From Brachycybe producta (taxonomy: Eukaryota; Arthropoda; Diplopoda; Playtdesmida; Andrognathidae): 64,000 nucleotides of DNA. The notes beneath the pieces are model-generated. The model saw nothing but the letters and a program-made list of their open reading frames with translations, was not told the DNA's origin and ran no database searches. The stretch covers positions 779,330 through 843,329 of the forward strand of contig JAUPFP010000064.1 of assembly GCA_036925085.1 (NCBI GenBank). Reading direction: 5' to 3'. Both the position numbers and the translations under genes were made by a program. The first letter of the stretch is position 1. Every line of letters begins with the position of its first letter. This document shows positions 40,682-52,900 of this stretch, in pieces.

Positions 40682-43600
40682 TCAATAGCTTCCGTAGTGA
40701 TTAAGCCTGTAGCAAAAGAATAAATAATCTTGTTTTGAAACGACATTTTTTATTCAATCAAATAATCAAAGTCACACCTGAATAGATTTGCGACTCCTTG
40801 CGTTGTACCCGCAGCCAAGAAGCCGCTGTTTGGAGAAATGTTGAGGCAAGAGACAGAACCCAATTTCCAAGCATGGAACGGGATGTTTTTGAACACACTC
40901 ATATTCGAACAATGAACCTGTTATCACAATAGACACACAAGCAAAACATTAAAGTTCGACTCTCGTTTAAAAAGCTTTGAAAGTAATTATAAAGATAATT
41001 GTGACCAGTTTGAATGCAGCGGGTTTTTCCGAAGAAGCCATTGCGAGTAACTCGGAGCTCGAGTTGAATTTCAGTTCTGTAACTGCTGTCGTAAGGTTCA
41101 GAAATGTATTGTAGGGTGTGGGATAAGACGAGGATTGAAGAGATGATGTGTCGTAAATGTTGACAACACCTGTGTCAGAACTGAAGACAACATATATTGA
41201 CACTTTTATATTAAGGGTAGCTAGAGAGCAAGATAGTAAGCGATCAATGATCTGAAGAGAAACCAAACAAAAAATGGTTAGAGGCTAGCGTTCTATAGTT
41301 AACAGATACTACTTTTATGCCTGCCTCATCGTAAAATGAAGCTTGTGACATCAGAGGTTGACAACAATTTCAGGATTGTATCATTTAGCCTGGTAGAAAA
41401 GTGTTGATAACAAACGTTTTCAACAATTGAAACAAAAGATTTTATTACCTTTTTTTTTCTCAGGCAAAATGACAGAAACCGAGATTTTTTCGTAACTTCT
41501 CTGACGCCATACGCTTCATCTTATGGTAAGGCTACTATAGTAGTGACTAAAAACAATTCAGCGTCTTTGATAAAAAAGTGTACTTGTAGTTTGTTGATCT
41601 AATGATCTTTAAGTAAACAGTTACTGTGTAACAATAAATTTTGAAAACAGGTACACGTTAGTCACTTTTAAACAACTCGTTTAATCGCGTGTAATCTTTT
41701 TTTTAGAATTGGACTTGGAAAGAAACTGCAACATTTTGACATGAATGATCATTTAGTTTGATAACTTATGTAGTTAGTTACTCTAAAAGAATCCAGTTAA
41801 GAGTTGCCCATACAGATGCAACTAGTGGAGACATTTTGATCTTCAACATGTTTCTGAAACTAAGTCGCCAATTGTTGATGAATTTCTCTAAATGTTTCCG
41901 TTGCTAGTCTCCTGAATATTCCATATGGGAATATGTTTCTCTAGTGTGGACGGTTCTCTCTTGTCTTGTTGACTGTTTTTTTTTTAGATTTTATTTCAAG
42001 CAGATCAACAAACGTTTGTTGCACTTAATGGGTACTAGGTTTTTAAGGCATTGAGCAACTACTCACAGGACGCCTTGTGACGTTTTAACCTAATGTGGCC
42101 AACCTTGTTGTATAAATGCAGTTTCATTTAACTCTTATTTTGGTAAAATTTAACTGATGGCTTATTTAACCACATTTGTTTCCAGTACAAGATTTAGAAT
42201 GGAAACAAGGTATTACTGGACACTTTGTGACAAAAACATGTTTCTATTGTATGAACACAATGGTTCCTCTTGACGCTATACTTAGTATACTGGATATTTG
42301 CATGGGGAATTGTTATAGTATTTTGACAAAATACATTTTTATGCTACTTTTTGGACTATATAGTCTCTCTGGGCTGCTTGCAGAGCCATTATTACAATTC
42401 AAATATAAATGTTTCCACTTGTCGCATCTGTATGCAGATACCTTTCCTTGTAAATGCATCACATTCTTGTATTACTTTTAAAGTAACTTTTTCATTTGTT
42501 CATTGAAATCAATGATGAAAGTTATAGTGACAGTTTACTTTTTTTTTTTTTTTGGGTTGTGATCTTAGATTGTTAAAGATAAACTTCCCTTAAGAAGTTT
42601 TCTTCTGTAGTAATAAATAAAAGAGAAATGAATAAAGAAACGTTTGAAGGGAATTTTTTTACGTTAACTTAAAGGTTTAACTGAGCTAATACAACGGTTT
42701 TTTTTTTATTTCCCCGAAGTTAAAAGCAATTTTATTTTCCTATTTTAAACCTTTTCTTTATTTTTTCTAGGTTTGAAGGTTGCCTTTAAGAATGACTACC
42801 TTCGCATTGGTTGTTGACGATGTTTGATGGGAAGCTTTTGAGAATAACGGTAGTGGAGACCATTAGTAGGAGCGAGCATACAAGTGCAAGTGATGCTGTA
42901 AGAAAAAAGATGGCGTTTGTCGCGGCTACACGCATGTATCAATCCACAGATCCACGCTAGCATACCTCGCTACGGTAGTTCCAGTTTTTGTCTTCCAGTG
43001 TTTTACTCCAGATAAATATAGACAGGTAACTCTACTGTGTGCCATAGCCGAGTGTGACCAATAGATGGCGCAAACTGTACTTAGTGCTTCACTTTGCAAT
43101 ACAATTCAATGAAAGTATACAAATGATTGGCCTTTTAAGGCAAGATCTCTTCCTTCTAGTTTCAAAAAGCAGACGATTCTTCACACAGGCAAGTGTGCCC
43201 AGCACTAAACTTTCGTTTGCCCCGCCCTTTTATGAGCGCCATCAATTTCTAATTGGTTTGTTACTTGGTCTGATACCATAAAAGGGCGGGGCAAACGAAA
43301 CTTTAGTGCTGGGCACACTTGCCTGTTTCTTCACTCACTTTTGGCAGTTTTTTTTCTAACGTAGAGTTGCTATACTTTTATAAATTTATCTTGATTTTAA
43401 TAACTTTAATAAGTATCCATGTTAAAAGAAGCAACTAGTCTCCTACAATACTTCTACCAGTGCAGCAAAAGTAGCCATTATCAAAAGCATCCTTACACAC
43501 TTTTAATTTTCTTTCTTACAGGAAGTTCTTTTCTTTCTTTTCCACTAACGTGGGCATAAGTTTGGTAAAAAAAAAGGATCTTACCCGGTTGCTAAATATT

Positions 43601-45414
43601 GTTCGCTTGTAGACAAAGCGATTGAAGTTCCGTGAATGCAACCATCATCTTGAAACTTATGCAGACAGTTCTTCTGTCTTACATCCCAAATGTAAACTTC
43701 TCCCTCATCTTATTTCGTTAGATAATAAAAAAAAAACAATCGATTGAAAACCGTGCCAGCAATATTCTCTACATATAGAAGTATTGGTACCGCTGTGTGT
43801 GTACATTCGTGTTCCTTCCGGACTGAACGTAACGCCACGTAGACTGCTATTCATTTTGCTCGAGTAAAGATATTCTTTCGTCTAACGAAATTTAAGAGAT
43901 TAGGTTTGAGTCAATATCGTGAGTGGAAAGCAATTTAAGTTTCGAGCTTGTTACTTTTGCCGATAACACGTAAATATAACCGTCGCTTCCAGATATGACC
44001 ATCAGTTGACCGTCAGGCGACAAGTGAAATTTTTCCATGTTAATTTTTCCTAAGTCTTTAAAAAGTTACGACAAACTGTGTTTTCATAACATTCAAAATA
44101 TAAAGAAAAACCACCAATAAGCCTACTTCTGTTAGATTGAACTTTGCTAATATTTCCTGTCATCATGTCGTAATTATAGAAATGTTGAAATCGATCAGAG
44201 CTAACGATAAAATGTTCGCCATCGGCCGTAAATCGAGCACAAGTGATCGGAAAACCATTGATCACCACTTTCTGAATGATCGGATTATTCACTCCATCGA
44301 CCTGAACAAATAAAAAATGTCGATAAAAGTTTCATTTCTAACGGGTGTAGAACTCTCTTAAATAGGTTTACCTGTCGAAGGACAACTTTTCGTTTGGAAT
44401 TTGCAACCAAAGCGACTTGTGCTTTTGGATGAAACTCTAAACCTATTACAGAACCCTGAAGAAAAAAAATCCAAATTTTTAGCAGATTACTTGCGACAGG
44501 ATTCTTTTGCCTTTTACCCTTTCGTCTAAATCCGAAGCAAGGTTCTTACACATGTTAATGTCGATCGTTTCTGTTGCCAGTTGGTTCGTCTTTTTGATGA
44601 AGTTTCCGACTCGCTTCAGAATATCATCTGCAGAATAGTTATCCAAACTTTAAAACAATATCTGAAGATGTTTTTTTTTTTTTGAACGGCTGAATTTTCG
44701 AACTCTTGATTATTATTTCAATTCAGGAGTAAAATTTTGAAAAACTAGAAGGGAAACTCGTTTACTTAAGGGTATATCGTAGTTTCTAACCAACTTCGAA
44801 TACAACTTAAGACAAACCGTTTTTTGCAATATTGTAGAGGCCTAATCGTAGAGTTCTACTTTTAACCATTGCATGGTAATGATGGTTTCTATAGTTGTAC
44901 TTACCATCTTTTGAAGACTTATTTTTGTCCAATTGTGCCCAAGACGGTGTTCCAGACACGGAAGCGAACTTATTCTTAAGTTCTTCCGTCAATTCCTCGC
45001 AATTAGTCTCTTTATTTTCGTAATAAAGTGTTCCCGTTTTACTTCTTTTTGGGATCTTTACTTGACTGTGAAAGTAAAACAAAAAATTGTGCGAAATATA
45101 AAAGAAATGTTGGAATTTCTGCTGTTGTTATTCATATAATACGTTTCTGTTTGATCAGTTTCGTCGTTCCAGACAGGTTTTCTGACGACCTTACTAGCAG
45201 AAGACTTCTTCGTTCGTTTACGTTTATTTTTTGTGGTCCAAGCGAAGTTGTCTAATTTGTTGATTACATCTTTACCTTCGCCCAAAATTGTTTTTTCCAA
45301 TTGTTCTTCTTCTTTGCTCTTCTTATTTTCAGTTGTCGCCGCCACATTGTCGTGTGTCAATGGCCTCGAGAACTTAGATTTGTATTTCGGCGATTTACCC
45401 TTATTTTGAGACAT
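40682..45414 (-). CDS. UTP18: U3 snoRNA-associated protein 18 (UTP18), small-subunit processome
   Basis: Eleven exons (minus): 45414-45143, 45065-44905, 44627-44518, 44455-44372, 44301-44127, 44049-43955, 43881-43791, 43708-43585, 41180-41006, 40917-40778, 40706-40682. All junctions are in phase; 483 residues. UTP18 is a nucleolar WD-repeat protein of the t-Utp/B module of the SSU processome, needed for 18S rRNA maturation. The acidic/Lys-rich N-terminus contains VWNDETDQT and TPSWAQLDK, both family features, then DDILKRVGNFI. WD blocks follow: GLEFHPKAQVALVA, CARFTADGEHFIVSS, KFHLSPDGQLMVISGSDGYIYV, VTFSPEGTRMY, GEVYIWDV, GVVNIYD and LNISPNSGFLAAGTTQG, ending LNHYGSY. AATAAA at 40592-40597. 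Shorter than the human protein mainly in the N-terminal region. Intron 8 (2.4 kb) hosts a MITE. Confidence 0.93.
43185..43326. mobile_element. 142-bp hAT-like MITE with perfect 8-bp target duplication (UTP18 intron)
   Basis: Left end acaggcaagtgtgcccagca and right end tgctgggcacacttgcctgt are perfect inverted copies, and the pairing continues through the gccccgcccttttatg / cataaaagggcggggc blocks, about 50 bp in all. Both flanks are the octamer ttcttcac (43177-43184, 43327-43334). The identical octamers and near-perfect arms suggest a young insertion. Confidence 0.93.
44690..44800 (-). repeat. Fragment of the TTAA-family foldback element
   Basis: ttttcgaactcttgattatt and aaaaactagaagggaaactc correspond to the right-arm sequence of the complete copies in inverted orientation. 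Lies in a UTP18 intron. Confidence 0.5.
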
Positions 45415-45845
45415 TTTCGACAGAAACTACTGAAGTAAACCAGAAACGTAAAATTAATAAAGTTAAAAACACGTGGTAATTTTAGCAATAGCCCTCGATA
45501 ACGAATTGCGTGACGTCAACGTCCAGTTTCAAAACAAATTGCACAAATTTGCCTTTTAATCATCAGGTGGCGCTACACCGCAATTATTTAGGAACCTATT
45601 GTTAGAATTTTTTATTGTTGTAGTGCACCTAGCGGTAGATTTGGTCAACTATGTTTTAGACGATCATACTGACGTACTTCTGTTACAATTTTTACTTTTA
45701 TCTCGTTTCCGGTGTTCACTGTTTCTCTTTTCGGCTGTTCTTTCTCTCTTGTTCGTTCGAGTGTTGAAGTTGAAAGCGGTGTTTCGTCTTCGTGTTTATG
45801 GTCATTGGTTCTGTTCTATCGTTTTTTTCTTTGTTTTCATCTAAA
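45415..45845. promoter_or_regulatory. Shared divergent promoter of UTP18 and NDPK
   Basis: 431 bp separate the two start codons, which point away from each other. A palindromic CRE-type site tgacgtca lies at 45511-45518, nearer UTP18. No TATA box is obvious for either gene, as usual for housekeeping promoters. The NDPK 5' UTR must lie within 45600-45845, rich in T and TTTCT. Co-regulation is inferred from spacing alone. Confidence 0.5.
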
Positions 45846-48630
45846 ATGTCGGCTAATAGGGAACGTACCTTCATCTGTATTAAACCTGATGGTGTTCAGA
45901 GGGGTTTAGTCGCCGATATTATCAAGCGTTTTGAACAGAAAGGCTTTAAATTGGTCGCCATGAAGCTTATGCAGGTTCGTCATTGATCATTATGATGATT
46001 TGGGTTTTATTCAGTGCTTTGCAACACATTCTACTGCTAGAAAAAGGGCGTGAGGATTTTCTGCATTTCAAAAGATAATACGAGATGTTTCTAAGTGTAT
46101 TTGTTATGCGGCAAAGGGCAGATAAGGTCACAAAATTACGTGGCCGCCGCCATCTTTCAATTATGCGGCTTCTCAGTTCAAGGTCCGAAAAGTAACAGGT
46201 TGGCTCGTAACCAAGGAGTTTTCCTCCAACACCAAGCGCTTGTTAGAAATAGGCGTGCAGGATGACCTAGCAATATGGCGAGAGCTGCGTGGCTACGTCA
46301 CCACGCATCCTTATTATACTGTATAGGAACGGGTGGGGGGTGGAGTTTACTGGAGGTAACTGGCCAGTGGCTAGCCTGTTAATCTACGCACTTTGGCTCA
46401 ACGTTGCTCTCAGCTTCAAAGTTTTACAGTTCTAAAATGGTTGTCGTTTGCGCGTTTGAGTCACCAGGTGGCGCGCATTACACATGCATATTTTGCAATT
46501 TTTCGTATTTTTATCTATTAATAGACAAAATTAGCATATATCGCTCAAAACACAAAGAAAATTAATCAAATTATTTTTAAATTATTTTAAGAGCCTAGAT
46601 CCACGTCCATCTTGTTGTTTTGAGCAGACGACAACGAGACAAATGAGTGTTCTTATATGGTGTTACCAAAACTGAAAGAAATCGCCTCACAATCGCTCAA
46701 TTCAAATACAGTAAAGCGCAAAATGCAATAAAATGTACACGTGCTCGATTTATATAATTTTTGAAAAGGTCCTTCTATTTTTAAACAAGGTTCAAAGTCG
46801 TTCGTTTTTTTAACCCCATGTTAAATCCCATTGGCCCCAAAACCGTTCCACAAACATTTGAAAAACTCTCGTTAAAAACGATTTAGAACAATAACAAAAT
46901 AATTAGCACATACATTCATGTATTGGCTTTACGATGTTTCCTTTTTATAAATTTTGAAAAGGTCCTTCTATTTTTTAATAACGTTTAAAATCGTACGTTT
47001 TTAAACTCCATGTTAAGTCCCATAGGACTAAAACACCGTCCAACAAAAGTTAAGAGAACTGATTAAAAATGATTTAGAGCAATCAGAAAAATTAGCACGT
47101 ACTTACACGTGTTTATTGCTTTCAGGATTATTCCTTTTTCTAAATTTTAAAAGGGCTTTCTATTTTTAAATAACATTTAAAATCTAACGTTTTTTTAACT
47201 CCATGTTAAGTCCCATAGGAGCAAAAAACCGTCACCCAAACATTTGAAGAACTCCCGTTAAAAACAACTCAGAACAATAACAAAATAATTATTACGTGCA
47301 TTAATCTACTGGCTTCACAATGTTTTCTTTTTAGAAGGTTAGCACGCGAAATTATTTTTCTATTAATTATTATGTGACTTCGAACCGGGAGAAAAAACGT
47401 TAAAAAACCGTTTTTCAATCAGCAACGATCGCAGCGCCTACATTCGGAGAAATTTTGAACTAAGCGATGTATCTAGCCTCTTAAACACGAAAGGGACGTT
47501 GTTTAATTTGAAACATTTAAAATCCATTTTATGTAATATTAATTTATTCATGTGAGAAATTAAGATGGTTTTAAAGTGTGTAAACGCTTTTCTAGCTCTT
47601 AATTATTCTATTTTTAAACTGCAAAATGTAGAGAAACTAGAAAGGTAGCTCAATCCCTTAAGGCTGTTTATATGTTGATATCTTTCAAAATAAGCTTTTT
47701 TATGTGAGTTTGAAAATGACCCCACTTTATTTCAATTTTTTTTATATAAAATGTTTCATTTTGAAAGATGTTCGAACCTTAGACTAGTAAAGTAATAGTC
47801 TTAAGGTCAGACATCAAAATGCCATTTAGGGGGTCAATCGACGTTAGCCTTTAGTTTCTAAAACACCTAGTTTCACTTAATTTGGCTCCCGAAAGACGCA
47901 AAATCAATGTTTGAGAATCAGCTGTTCATAAAACCATCTTAAATTTATTATAAAAAATAGAAACCCGTTTTGATTTTTTTTAAAAGAAGTTTGAACTCAT
48001 TTTAGAGTAAAATGTGTAATGTGCATTTTATATTTTCAAAACGAAATTAGTCTCATTTACAATGTACATTGTTCTTCAATGAATAAATTAACATGTAATA
48101 TAGGCTTCCGAGGAACACTTGAAGCAACATTATGCGGACCTCTCAACCCGTCCGTTCTTCCCAGGTCTTGTTAAGTACATGGCTTCCGGTCCTGTTGTTC
48201 CAATGGCAAGTTGTTTTATTTCTCATAACTATATGCTGTTGAAGTTGGATGTGTGGGTCTTATGCTGCCGAGGGTTCCTTCCTTAGGTCTGGGAAGGGCT
48301 GAATGTTGTTAAAACTGGACGTGTCATCTTGGGAGAGACCAATCCGGCTGATTCCAAACCAGGGACCATCAGAGGCGACTACTGCATTCAAGTTGGGCGG
48401 TGAGTTTCGTCTCTCTGTCTCTCATTTCTAGAAGGTTAAGATTACGCGGTGTCCTGTCTATGCTCGTGGTTGTTCTTGTTATGATGCGTGTGGGATCGTT
48501 TTCCAGAAACATCGTTCACGGCAGCGATAGCGTCGAAAGTGCAAACAAGGAAGTCGCTCTCTGGTTCACTCCTCAGGAACTCATCTCTTGGCAACCAGCT
48601 GCCCAAGGATGGGTCTATGAAGACAACTAA
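45846..48630 (+). CDS. NME: Nucleoside diphosphate kinase (NME group I type)
   Basis: Four exons: 45846-45974, 48104-48205, 48287-48399, 48507-48630; phases 0, 0, 2; 155 residues. The enzyme transfers the terminal phosphate from ATP to other nucleoside diphosphates through a phosphohistidine. Landmarks: [49 protein letters not shown] and the active-site block [12 protein letters not shown] with its catalytic His, ending GWVYEDN. Length and motifs match human NME1/NME2, so it is the cytosolic hexameric type. Intron 2 (48206-48286) begins with GC instead of GT (ATG|GCAAGT) and is only 81 bp. AATAAA at 48726-48731. Intron 1 is 2.1 kb and holds a tandem repeat and a foldback element. Confidence 0.96.
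46745..47340. repeat. 193-bp tandem repeat, three copies (NDPK intron 1)
   Basis: The landmark ttgaaaaggtccttcta recurs at 46761 and 46954, with a diverged ttaaaagggctttcta at 47147, an exact 193-bp period. Each unit also has the ccatgttaa(a/g)tcccat and acaataacaaaataatta-type blocks. A single inverted copy lies at 9850-10048, next to the virus-like element. Confidence 0.8.
47560..47942. mobile_element. TTAA-family foldback element, copy 3 (NDPK intron 1)
   Basis: Complete copy: TTAA at 47560-47563 followed by gatggttttaaagtgtgtaaa; right end cataaaaccatcttaa with TTAA at 47939-47942. The arms pair over about 170 bp. It carries a small extra palindrome (accttagactagtaaagtaa, 47774-47793) in the right arm, probably a nested insertion. 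Confidence 0.8.
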
Positions 48631-49965
48631 AAAGAAAACACCAACAGCGGGAGGAGAAGCTTTTATACAATGAATTTAATGAATTTACAAATGATTTTTT
48701 TTTTTTGTTTCAATCATGAGATTTAAATAAAATGCAAACAACTAGATTCGATTTTACAATTTATTGTAGGCGATACGAATAAAATTAAAATACAAACCAA
48801 AACAGTTTAATTTATTTTTTGGCCTTAGTTTCCTTTGTTGTCTTATGACAAGACCCCCATTAGTATTTTTTTAGAACGTTGATTAGATGCCGAAGTCGGA
48901 TTTGCAAACTACTAACCTGTCCGAACCCCAGTTTTTCGATAGAATAAACTAAATGAGTTTGTGTAGGAACTGGACACGGTGTAGCATTAACTAAATATAA
49001 GATTATATTGCATTCTGAAGAGGAATTTAGTCCTCAAAGTTAACCTAACCTTCACTAAGTAACTTCTTAATTATTTTTTAATTTCAAAATGTTTCATACA
49101 AGTTACACATCACAAATCTGAAAAGTTCTTTATAAATGCAGCGAACCATGTCGAGGCTAAAGCAAATAAGTGATTTAAGTCTGAAATAATTTATGCAGCT
49201 TCTCATTTAGTATGTGATAAGTAAAGCAAAAAGTTATGCTCTACAATCGAATTTACTGGTTAGAGGCTATAATTAATCTACAACTCTTAGATCAGCTTTT
49301 TTAATTGTAAGAAAACTAGCCTCAAAACAGTCGTTTTGTTTTCAAAAAATATAATTCTGTTCGCTTTAATGATAAGTTAGTGAAAGCCAAGGTCACACTG
49401 ACTTAAAAGGAATTTATTTGAAGAATTCCATCCTATTGATTTTTTGCAGAAAGTATTCATAAAAGCGGTAACGATGAGGGACATTAAACAACATCACTTA
49501 TTCAGCTTGAAGTATCGATATACTGTATGTCTCTCTACACCTAATCCATATGGGTACTCGTATCATGAGACAAAATGAAAGGATTGTGGAGCCTAGGTGG
49601 AGATAATCGATTGGGTAAGTAGTGCCGTGTAACAAGTCTTTCTGTTTCTTCCTGACACACAGGATTATATTTTATCAGTCAATAGGGAGGCTTAATTAGG
49701 ATGCCATTATTCTTGGTTCATGGTTGATCGTTAGACCTTTACATAATAGTCTATAGTTCTTATTCCCCCTTCGCCTTTTCTATTAACGAAAATGACCTTG
49801 AAATGTTTTCTATCTTAAACGTGAAGAAAAGCAGAAATGTAGAGGAAACTATTTCTATTTTCTGCTTTTTATGCATTTGAGATCTACGCTTAGCTTTTTA
49901 TCTAATGAGGGATATTATTTTGAGATCTACATTTCTGCTGTTGTTTACAATTACTGCTACTACAT
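48631..49965. other. Spacer between convergent NDPK and dynein genes
   Basis: Contains the NDPK 3' UTR to about 48750. The rest is AT-rich with no gene recognised; no clear AATAAA for the dynein gene was seen near its stop. Confidence 0.4.
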
Positions 49966-52900
49966 CTATATTTGGAGTAACAAGGCAACTCCAGCCAAAG
50001 CCCACTTGGAAGGCTTTTCTTTCGTCTTTAGATTAAATGTCCAGACGTAGGTGTCTCCTCTCTTCCGTGTCTTATACACTGGGCATTCGTACATACTTCT
50101 AAGATCTTGTTTCTCAATGTGTATTGCCTTGATGTAAATGACTGGCATTGTAGGATACAGTTCCTTTAACCTCGGCTCCACGATCAATCCTGCCTGAACG
50201 TCCCACCTAGCTCCATCCATATACAATCCATGAACATAAGCTCCCTCTCGAGGAGCGCTAGTTATCTCTTCTTGGTTTTTCTTGGTGACATCCACTTGGA
50301 GGCACATTTTGTCTAATGGCATTTCGTTTTTTCGTGCTGTCGATTGCATGATGGCGGTCAAAAAGGACTGAGGGTTAAAGAATCCAGAAAGCCACACCAC
50401 GGCCGGCAACTATTGTAAAAATTGCAAATGTTGAAGTATATTTTCTTATGAAGAGAAACTTCGGGTTGATAATTTTTATCACCTGAAAATCATTAGTCCA
50501 GCTTTCCATTTCTTTGACACGCATTAGAAAGTCGGCATACCAAGCTGACAATCCTAGCATGGATGGGTATGCAAGCTGGGTCCATGTAGCTGGGATTTGG
50601 TCTAAGTACAGGGCGTTGCTTAAAGTTTCCATGTCAGTTGTGATGGTTAACTCGCCCTTGAGAAAATGAAAGTTAGATTTTACAATCATGTCATTAAGTT
50701 TGCAAGTTGCGATAAGTATTTGCAAAGTGGACGTGCAGTTTTTTGAAGCAAACGTAAAAAGTTAGAAATGTCTGATAAGGTGTGTGGTAGCGATGATATT
50801 TTAAAAAATAATATTTTCATTGTGCTTAGAAAAATAATGATTTTCACCGTTTCACTACTTTTCAGTGTTGGGAATTAATGTGTAGTAAGTAACGAATTAT
50901 GATAATTGAGTACTGTTTTCAAGTAATTACTTTTGAAACTAATTTTTAATTGTAATTACCATTCTAATGACCTACTATGACCTACTTTAAATTTCTTTTA
51001 TTACTTTTCAAGTTTCGTTTTTGTATTTTGTTCTCGAACTACTATGATCTTCTTGCATTACCTATTCTATCTGGGAAAAAATGAGTGGGCCTACACTCAT
51101 ACCTTGCTTAACGTCACCGCTCAGAACGATACCTCGCTATAACGTAATTAGCAAAACTATATAGCTTTGTACTCTAAAGTATTCAGTTAACAATGATTTA
51201 ATTAACGATACCTATCGTTAAGCGAGGTATTATAATTGCAATTATTTTTTTTTATTTTTGTGATTTTAATTGCAATGAATTAGTAATTTGCAATTGGTAA
51301 TTCTAGTAATTTACTTTGAAATGTAACTGTCCCAACACAGCTATGTTTTTCTCCGTAAAGTTTATTTTAACCTAATGTGAAAATACTCGTAGGATTCTAG
51401 TTGGCCAATACAGAAAGGTAATAGAACTATCATATCACAGTAGAATTTCATATCAACATCAGCTCATTAACTAGTATGTCACAAAAGCAAATTACAAAAC
51501 ACTATTATGTGACAATGAGGCTTATTACACGGCACTAATCCCGATTGAAGTGCCGATCATATGTCCTCCTATGCAAGCTCCACACCTAATGCATATGAGA
51601 TTTCACATCCCAAGACAATTGAAATTTGAAAAGAAAAAAGGGTATGGATCTGCACAAGAGGACATAGCGACACTTTTATCGGGATATGTATTGCCGTGTA
51701 ATAAGCCTCACTTATTGTCATAATGTGTATCGTATCTTTAGACTGTCATTGACTAGTGTACGTATGACATAACATGACAGTCATACAATGATAACATCAT
51801 AAGGTTGTGATTGTCACAATTTTATTACTTCCTTTGTTCCGAAATAGTTGTCACATTTGCAACAAAATTCAAATACTAAATTTGAAAACTATTTCGGAAC
51901 AGAGGTGGTATTTTTTTCACTAATGGAGGACTATAGTTTCTAACAAAAGTTACTTCTGAAAAATATTCATCTCCACTTTATACAAATATAATAATGTTAT
52001 CAAGCCACCTTAAGACCGAGATCGAGTTCCTTTAACGATCGACGCATTTCTCTTATGAGAATATTCATTCTCTCGCATTCCTGTAACGCGACGATCACAT
52101 ATGGTGTCTTTTCTTCGGTCTTTCCAGATAGTTCAACCATGTTGAACTCTTCGGGTAATTTTTCCAGAATATCGTCTAACATTTGTTTGATCTAGAAAGA
52201 CGGAAAGGTTCTAGTAAGTTAAATTTCGTTACCAACAGTAGGCCTACTTGTATTATGTTTCCTTTTTTTTTTACCTTTTCTTCTCTTGTTACCATTACGC
52301 CACCAGTGCCACTGGCGTTTCTCGGTTGCAATTCTAATACAGTCTTAAATAACATTTCGGAATGGGTAGCTAAGAAACCTATCTCTGCGTTAGGATGCAA
52401 GCCATATAAGTAAGGGTTCTCGGGTGGCAATGCTTCGTCAATATACTGATGGTAGCATTCATAATCCATGTTTGGAGGACATTGAAATTCTGGGGCTAGG
52501 TAAAGTTCTCCTTCCAACTGAAATTATAACTTAGTGTTAAATGCTTGAATGTTTTGTAATACAATATATGAATGAGGTTATGTCGTGGTAGAACCTGTTC
52601 TGGTCGTAGATATTCTTCCAGGTAGACTCGACACAAACGGTTATCCCAATCATCGGTGATGTGTCCACCGTACATGATTTCTCCAAAGAGGTAGCGAAGG
52701 TCTTCCCAAGGTACCCTATTACTCGCTTCCAAGTAATTATGCAGAACGTGGACACAGATATTCAGGTCACCTGATTAATACAAAACCCCAAGTAAATTTT
52801 AATACTGTATGCAAATATTTATGGAACTCTTAAGCTCTTGGCTAACTTGACAATGAAAAATGAAAATTGTCTTCTTTAAACTAGCATAACGTTTTGAGAT

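Noticed and set aside
42176..42481. 101-codon plus-strand frame in UTP18 intron 8
   Set aside because: No motif, no splice context, AT-rich intron sequence.
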